From: an uncultured Muribaculaceae bacterium
GTDB lineage: Bacteria; Bacteroidota; Bacteroidia; Bacteroidales; Muribaculaceae
Assembly: GCA_947525975.1 (NCBI GenBank)
Contig: CANNVE010000028.1
Coordinates: forward strand, 1-33,624
DNA: 33,624 nucleotides
Direction: 5' to 3'
The number at the start of each line of letters is the position of its first letter. Position 1 is the first letter of the stretch. The translations under genes were made by a program, and so were the position numbers. Positions 31,354 to 33,624 of this stretch are shown here, one piece after another. Under the pieces are notes generated by a model. It ran no database searches. It was not told the DNA's origin and saw only the letters and a list, made by a program, of their open reading frames with translations.

Positions 31354-33288
31354 TTACGCGTCGATGTTGGCGTAGTTAGCGTTGGCTTCGATGAAGTCGC
31401 GACGCGGCGCCACGTCTTCGCCCATGAGCATCGAGAAAATGCGGTCGGCCTCGGCGGCGTCACTGATGGTGACTTGCTTGAGCATGCGCTGCTCTTTGTC
31501 CATAGTGGTGTCGCGCAATTCCTGGAAGCTCATCTCGCCAAGACCTTTGTATCGCTGCACCGTGGTGCCCTGTTGGCCGAAGCGGAGCATGAACTGCTGC
31601 ACCTGCTGGTCGGTCCAGCAATATTCCTCGTTCTTGCCCTTCTTGCATTTGTAGAGAGGCGGAGTGGCCAGGTAGAGGTATCCTTGCTCGATCACGGGTC
31701 GGATGCGGCGGAAGAAGAATGTCATCAGCAGGGTGGCGATGTGGGCGCCGTCGACGTCGGCATCGGTCATGATGATGATCTTGTGGTATGCCAGGCGGCT
31801 GAGGTTTGCCTCCTTGGGGTCGTCCTCGGTGCCGATGGTCACGCGCAGGGCTCGGAAGAGGTTTGAGATCTCTTCGTTGTCGAGTATCTTGTGCTCCATG
31901 GCCTTCTCCACGTTGAGGATCTTGCCTCGCAGCGGGAGCACCGCCTGATGCTCGCGGTCGCGGGCCTGCTTGGCTGTTCCGCCTGCAGAGTCACCCTCGA
32001 CTATGAAGAGTTCGCAATCCTCGGCTGTGCGGCTTGAGCAGTCGGCGAGCTTCCCGGGGAGTCCGCCTCCGCCGAGGGGCGATTTGCGCAGCACCTGCTT
32101 GCGGGCGTTGTAGGCGGCGTGACGGGCCTGGGCGGCAAGTATCACCTTCTCCACGATGGTGCGGGCCTCCTTGGGATGCTCTTCAAGGTATGTGCCCAGG
32201 GCGTCGCTGACCGATGTCTGCACGGCGCCGATCACCTCGTTGTTGCCGAGTTTGGTCTTTGTCTGGCCTTCGAACTGAGGCTCCATCACCTTCACCGACA
32301 CCACGGCTGTGAGGCCTTCGCGGAAGTCGTCGCTCGAGATCTCGACCTTGGCGTTTTTCAGCAGGTTGTTGTCTTCGGCGTATTTCTTGAGGGTAGATGT
32401 GAGGCCACGGCGGAAGCCGGTGAGGTGGGTGCCTCCTTCGATGGTGTTGATGTTGTTGACGAAGGAATACACGTTTTCGTTGAACGTGGTGTTGTACGTC
32501 AGGGCCACCTCCACAGGTATGCCGCCCTTCTCGGTGTCCAGGTGGATTACGTCGTCGATGAGCGGCTCTTTGTTTGAGTCGATGTATTTCACAAACTCGT
32601 TGAGGCCTTCCTTCGAGTAGAATGTCTCGGTGCGGGGAGCGCCGTCCTCTCCTATCTCGCGCATGTCGGTCAGGGTCAGAGTGATGCCGGCGTTGAGGTA
32701 GGCCAGGTCGCGCAGGCGGTTGGCCAGGATCGAGTATTGGTATTTGGTTACCGTGAATATCTCGGGGTCGGGCCTGAAGGTGATGCTTGTGCCGGTGCGG
32801 TCGCTCTCGCCCACCACCGTAAGTTCAGTCGTAGGCTTGCCGCATGAGTATTCCTGCACGTAGGCGAGGCCATTGCGGTGCACTTCGGCGCGCAGATAGG
32901 TCGAAAGTGCGTTGACGCACGACACGCCTACGCCATGCAGGCCGCCCGACACCTTGTATGAGCCTTTGTCGAATTTGCCGCCCGCGTGAAGCACCGTGAG
33001 CACCACCTCAAGGGCGCTCTTGTGCTCTTTCTCGTGCATGTCTACGGGGATGCCGCGCCCGTCGTCGACCACCGTGATGGAGTCGTCTTCGTTGATCGTC
33101 ACGCGGATATGCTTGGCGAAGCCGGCCAGGGCCTCGTCGATGGAGTTGTCTACGACTTCATAGACCAGATGGTGCAGTCCCTTCTCCGAAATGTCGCCGA
33201 TGTACATGGCCGGGCGCTTGCGCACGGCCTCCAGGCCTTCGAGCACCTGGATGTTACTGGCGCTGTATTCTTCTTCTTTTTCTGCCAT
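31354..33288 (-). CDS. gyrB: DNA gyrase subunit B
   Basis: A 644-residue ATPase subunit of DNA gyrase, which with GyrA introduces negative supercoils. N-terminal GHKL ATPase: EVVDNSIDEALAG, VVDDGRGIPVD, GGLHGVGVSCVNAL, and the transducer with QTKTK. C-terminal Toprim: FIVEGDSAGG, PLRGKILNVEKA, MTDADVDGAHIATLL, then the closing tail (QRYKGLGEMSFQEL) found in all GyrB/ParE proteins. Size and the PLRGKILNVEKA sequence favour GyrB over ParE. It is the last gene before the right edge, with a promoter at 33357 and a leader of about 60 bases. Confidence 0.96.
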   Translation of the reverse strand: MAEKEEEYSASNIQVLEGLEAVRKRPAMYIGDISEKGLHHLVYEVVDNSIDEALAGFAKHIRVTINEDDSITVVDDGRGIPVDMHEKEHKSALEVVLTVLHAGGKFDKGSYKVSGGLHGVGVSCVNALSTYLRAEVHRNGLAYVQEYSCGKPTTELTVVGESDRTGTSITFRPDPEIFTVTKYQYSILANRLRDLAYLNAGITLTLTDMREIGEDGAPRTETFYSKEGLNEFVKYIDSNKEPLIDDVIHLDTEKGGIPVEVALTYNTTFNENVYSFVNNINTIEGGTHLTGFRRGLTSTLKKYAEDNNLLKNAKVEISSDDFREGLTAVVSVKVMEPQFEGQTKTKLGNNEVIGAVQTSVSDALGTYLEEHPKEARTIVEKVILAAQARHAAYNARKQVLRKSPLGGGGLPGKLADCSSRTAEDCELFIVEGDSAGGTAKQARDREHQAVLPLRGKILNVEKAMEHKILDNEEISNLFRALRVTIGTEDDPKEANLSRLAYHKIIIMTDADVDGAHIATLLMTFFFRRIRPVIEQGYLYLATPPLYKCKKGKNEEYCWTDQQVQQFMLRFGQQGTTVQRYKGLGEMSFQELRDTTMDKEQRMLKQVTISDAAEADRIFSMLMGEDVAPRRDFIEANANYANIDA

Positions 33289-33356
33289 ATTGCAATTATA
33301 TTCTACTGATTGTCAATTATAAGAATCCCAAGGACGGAAATCCCCGAAATATCGTA

Positions 33357-33387
33357 CAAAGTTACGAATTTTTTCCCGAACCACAAA
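33357..33387 (-). promoter_or_regulatory. Consensus promoter of gyrB
   Basis: On the minus strand TTTG (33387-33384), 19 bases, then TAACTTTG (33364-33357). Transcription would begin near 33350, about 60 bases before the ATG at 33288. Confidence 0.85.
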
Positions 33388-33409
33388 ATCTTTGTCCGGA
33401 TAGTTGTAG

Positions 33410-33624
33410 GGGCGCGATAAATCGCGCCCGCACCCGCATGGAGGACCCCGAAAACGCCAACCTTGACTCAACAACACGGATTAGCACGGAACAACACGAA
33501 TTTCACGGACGTATTTTCCTTTGATGCCGAAAAGCCCGCGTATCCTGCATGGAGGGGCGATATCTGATCGCCCGATAGCGCCAATTTTGGCCCAATAACA
33601 CGGATTAGCACGGAACAACACGGA
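33410..33624. repeat. Composite palindrome plus CACGGA-rich repeat, two units
   Basis: Unit 1 has the palindrome GGGCGCGAT-AA-ATCGCGCCC (33410-33429), GCATGGAGG (33436-33444) and a CACGGA-rich block. Unit 2 has GCATGGAGG (33548-33556), a looser palindrome GGGCGAT/ATCGCCC (33555-33561, 33567-33573) and the same block. The blocks share 26 identical bases (33473-33498 and 33597-33622), beginning AACACGGATTAGCACGG. It runs off the window and holds no gene. Confidence 0.7.

Noticed and set aside
1-33624. CRISPR array, rRNA operon, insertion sequence, known riboswitch
   Set aside because: No regular short direct repeats with spacers, no rRNA-like sequence, no complete transposase with terminal repeats and no recognised riboswitch core were seen on either strand.

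Overview
The window looks like a chromosome segment of a Bacteroidales bacterium, probably of the Muribaculaceae type. Three things support this. Most genes with a readable promoter carry the Bacteroidetes -7 box TAnnTTTG, often with TTTG about 20 bases upstream. A large secreted protein ends in a type IX secretion-like sorting tail (GIYIRKKGSSVSKVSLK). The gene content (RNase R, FolB, K+-dependent membrane pyrophosphatase, CotH lipoprotein) is typical of gut Bacteroidales. The family-level placement is inference.

Bases 1-7835 are the right-hand part of an integrated mobile element, most likely an integrative conjugative or mobilizable element, cut by the left window edge. In order it holds the end of a giant helicase/methylase-type protein, a small putative DNA-binding protein, a DUF4099/DUF3945 protein, a type IA topoisomerase homologue that has lost its catalytic tyrosine, two small excisionase-like helix-turn-helix proteins, and a convergent tyrosine integrase. 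The set resembles the integration/excision module of CTnDOT-like elements. Between the integrase and a tRNA gene with a CAU anticodon (7836-7909, minus) lie about 500 non-coding bases. They contain four copies of GTGTGCAA arranged as two nested inverted pairs, good candidates for recombinase or excisionase binding sites. The tRNA 3' end faces the element, as expected if that tRNA is the integration target.

From 7836 rightward the window is ordinary chromosome. Plus strand: htpG, a two-helix membrane protein and an ABC-F ATPase, a 1057-residue secreted multidomain protein, and hppA. Minus strand: a PspC protein; a regulator fusing a YtfE/RIC-like di-iron hemerythrin domain to a LuxR helix-turn-helix; polyprenyl synthetase and tatD (4 bases apart); a short stand-alone Rpn C-terminal protein with its own consensus promoter; a CotH lipoprotein; galK-galM; the run rnr-folB-TonB receptor-TPR protein; and gyrB at the right edge.

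Most transcription units end in clear hairpins. Intergenic gaps carry dispersed palindromes: a 26-base element occurs identically after htpG and after the secreted-protein gene, and a composite palindrome plus CACGGA-rich repeat lies upstream of gyrB. The observations most worth following are the tyrosine-less topoisomerase in the excision module, the RIC-LuxR fusion regulator, the orphan Rpn C-terminal protein, and the nested repeat array next to the integrase.
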